Source of the DNA: Bifidobacterium catenulatum PV20-2 | GTDB lineage: Bacteria > Actinomycetota > Actinomycetes > Actinomycetales > Bifidobacteriaceae | Reading direction: 5' to 3' | DNA length: 64,000 nucleotides | Assembly (NCBI RefSeq): GCF_000800455.1 | Contig: NZ_CP007456.1 | Location: 806,001 to 870,000, forward strand | Shown: one piece after another, positions 63,383 through 64,000 of the stretch | How positions within the stretch are numbered: the stretch's first letter is position 1 | How the letters are laid out: each line of letters opens with the position of its first letter | Made by a program: the position numbers and the translations under genes | Notes under the pieces: model-generated | What the model saw: only the letters and a program-made list of their open reading frames with translations | What the model was told of the DNA's origin: nothing | The model's database searches: none

Positions 63383-64000
63383 ATGCGTGCATGGTTGATG
63401 AACATAAGCTTGGTGGATGGCTGGTTTCCGGCAACGTTGTTTTCGATAACCGCGGTGCTGGCGGCGATACTGTTGGGTATTGCAATATGGGAGACGGTTG
63501 GCGGAAGCCGTGACGGCGGTAAACGTGCAATTGCCATAGTTACGTGTCCGATGGTGATTGCGGTTATTGCCGGCATTGTCGGATTGGTGATTGCCTGGTT
63601 GCTGTCGGACGTGTTTGTGGTGTTCGGTGTTGAGCTGGGCCCGCGTGTGATCGCATGGGCTGGTTGCGGTTGCGCGATCATCGGATTCGCGGTCAGCCAT
63701 GCGATGCTGCATAGGGGAGTGTTGCGTGTCGTCGCCGTAATACTGGTGGTATGCGCAGTGTCTTCCACCGCCACCGGCATCGATCAGGCGTATGGAGAAT
63801 ATGCCACCATCGGATCACTGTTCGGCCAAGACGCCTATCGCGAAGCCGACCTGACGGGAATGACGAAACGCAGCGATTTGATTAGCGTCACGCAATGGAG
63901 GCAGGAAGCGGCAGACGGTAGCGTCAGCGATATTCCCGCACATGGCGAAGTCAGGAAAGTAAATATTCCAGCCACAGCATCGCATTTCGAAGCGCGACGG
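63383..64000 (+). CDS. Membrane-anchored esterase-like protein (partial, C-terminus off window)
   Basis: 206 codons are open from ATG at 63383 (AGAAGTGAG upstream) to the window end. Four membrane helices occur in the first 130 residues (WFPATLFSITAVLAAILLGI, AIVTCPMVIAVIAGIVGLVI and two more). The start of an exported domain follows, ending VRKVNIPATASHFEARR, which resembles the lead-in of actinobacterial EstA-like alpha/beta hydrolases. The catalytic part lies outside, so the esterase call is tentative. Confidence 0.65.
   Translation, partial: MRAWLMNISLVDGWFPATLFSITAVLAAILLGIAIWETVGGSRDGGKRAIAIVTCPMVIAVIAGIVGLVIAWLLSDVFVVFGVELGPRVIAWAGCGCAIIGFAVSHAMLHRGVLRVVAVILVVCAVSSTATGIDQAYGEYATIGSLFGQDAYREADLTGMTKRSDLISVTQWRQEAADGSVSDIPAHGEVRKVNIPATASHFEARR

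Overview
The window is a bifidobacterial chromosome segment. The G+C is moderately high. Starts are mostly ATG or GTG behind AGGAGG/GAAAGG-type ribosome sites, and several operons are coupled by TGATG or ATGA overlaps. The gene content (NCS2 permease, proline iminopeptidase, bifidobacterial-type two-component system, Urt urea importer beside a urease cluster, ISL3-type relic) fits Bifidobacterium, most likely the B. longum group (urease-positive lineages such as subsp. infantis or suis) or a close relative. This assignment is by recognition only; no database was searched.

Layout. 1-4414: housekeeping genes (ComM/YifB cut by the left edge, YraN, a pyridoxine-type kinase, O-acetylhomoserine sulfhydrylase). 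4674-8803: an ECF vitamin-type importer (S, fused A-A', T) followed by a regulator with two AsnC/Lrp-like halves. 8936-12411: a MacB/FtsX-type ABC pair. 12718-24803: a nitrogen-acquisition island made of urtABCDE, a fused ureAB, ureC, then ureE-F-G-D on the opposite strand converging on ureC, and two small membrane proteins. The three promoter regions of this island share GAAAC-type spaced motifs, so one regulator may act on all of them. 24980-28412: a NarL-type response regulator and an unusual double histidine kinase. 28590-31920: proline iminopeptidase, ProC, YchF. 32053-39120: an accessory stretch with a HipA-like kinase, a decayed HigA-like antitoxin, a TetR/MFS pair with matching operators, and a 14-TM MFS pump fused to CBS domains. 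39353-42976: an ISL3 relic, an anchored coiled-coil protein, YeiH-type and TauE-type exporters.

43112-53753 is the most interesting region. It is a shuffling Type I restriction-modification locus containing a tyrosine recombinase, hsdM, an active hsdS, two silent hsdS cassettes in opposite orientations, and hsdR. A 45-bp identical sequence occurs four times in it. Between two direct copies lies a three-gene module: a DUF3990 (ADP-ribosyltransferase-like) protein, an unrecognised partner, and a NADAR protein. This looks like an ADP-ribosylation toxin-antitoxin or defence unit captured inside the shufflon.

53781-64000 returns to mostly chromosomal genes (AraC regulator, histidine phosphatase, uracil/xanthine permease, SDR, DEAD-box helicase, FetAB-like ABC exporter, a membrane-anchored esterase-like protein cut by the right edge). 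Within it is a HepT/MntA toxin-antitoxin pair whose antitoxin carries an added HTH domain and appears to be leaderless. I saw no rRNA, tRNA or CRISPR array.
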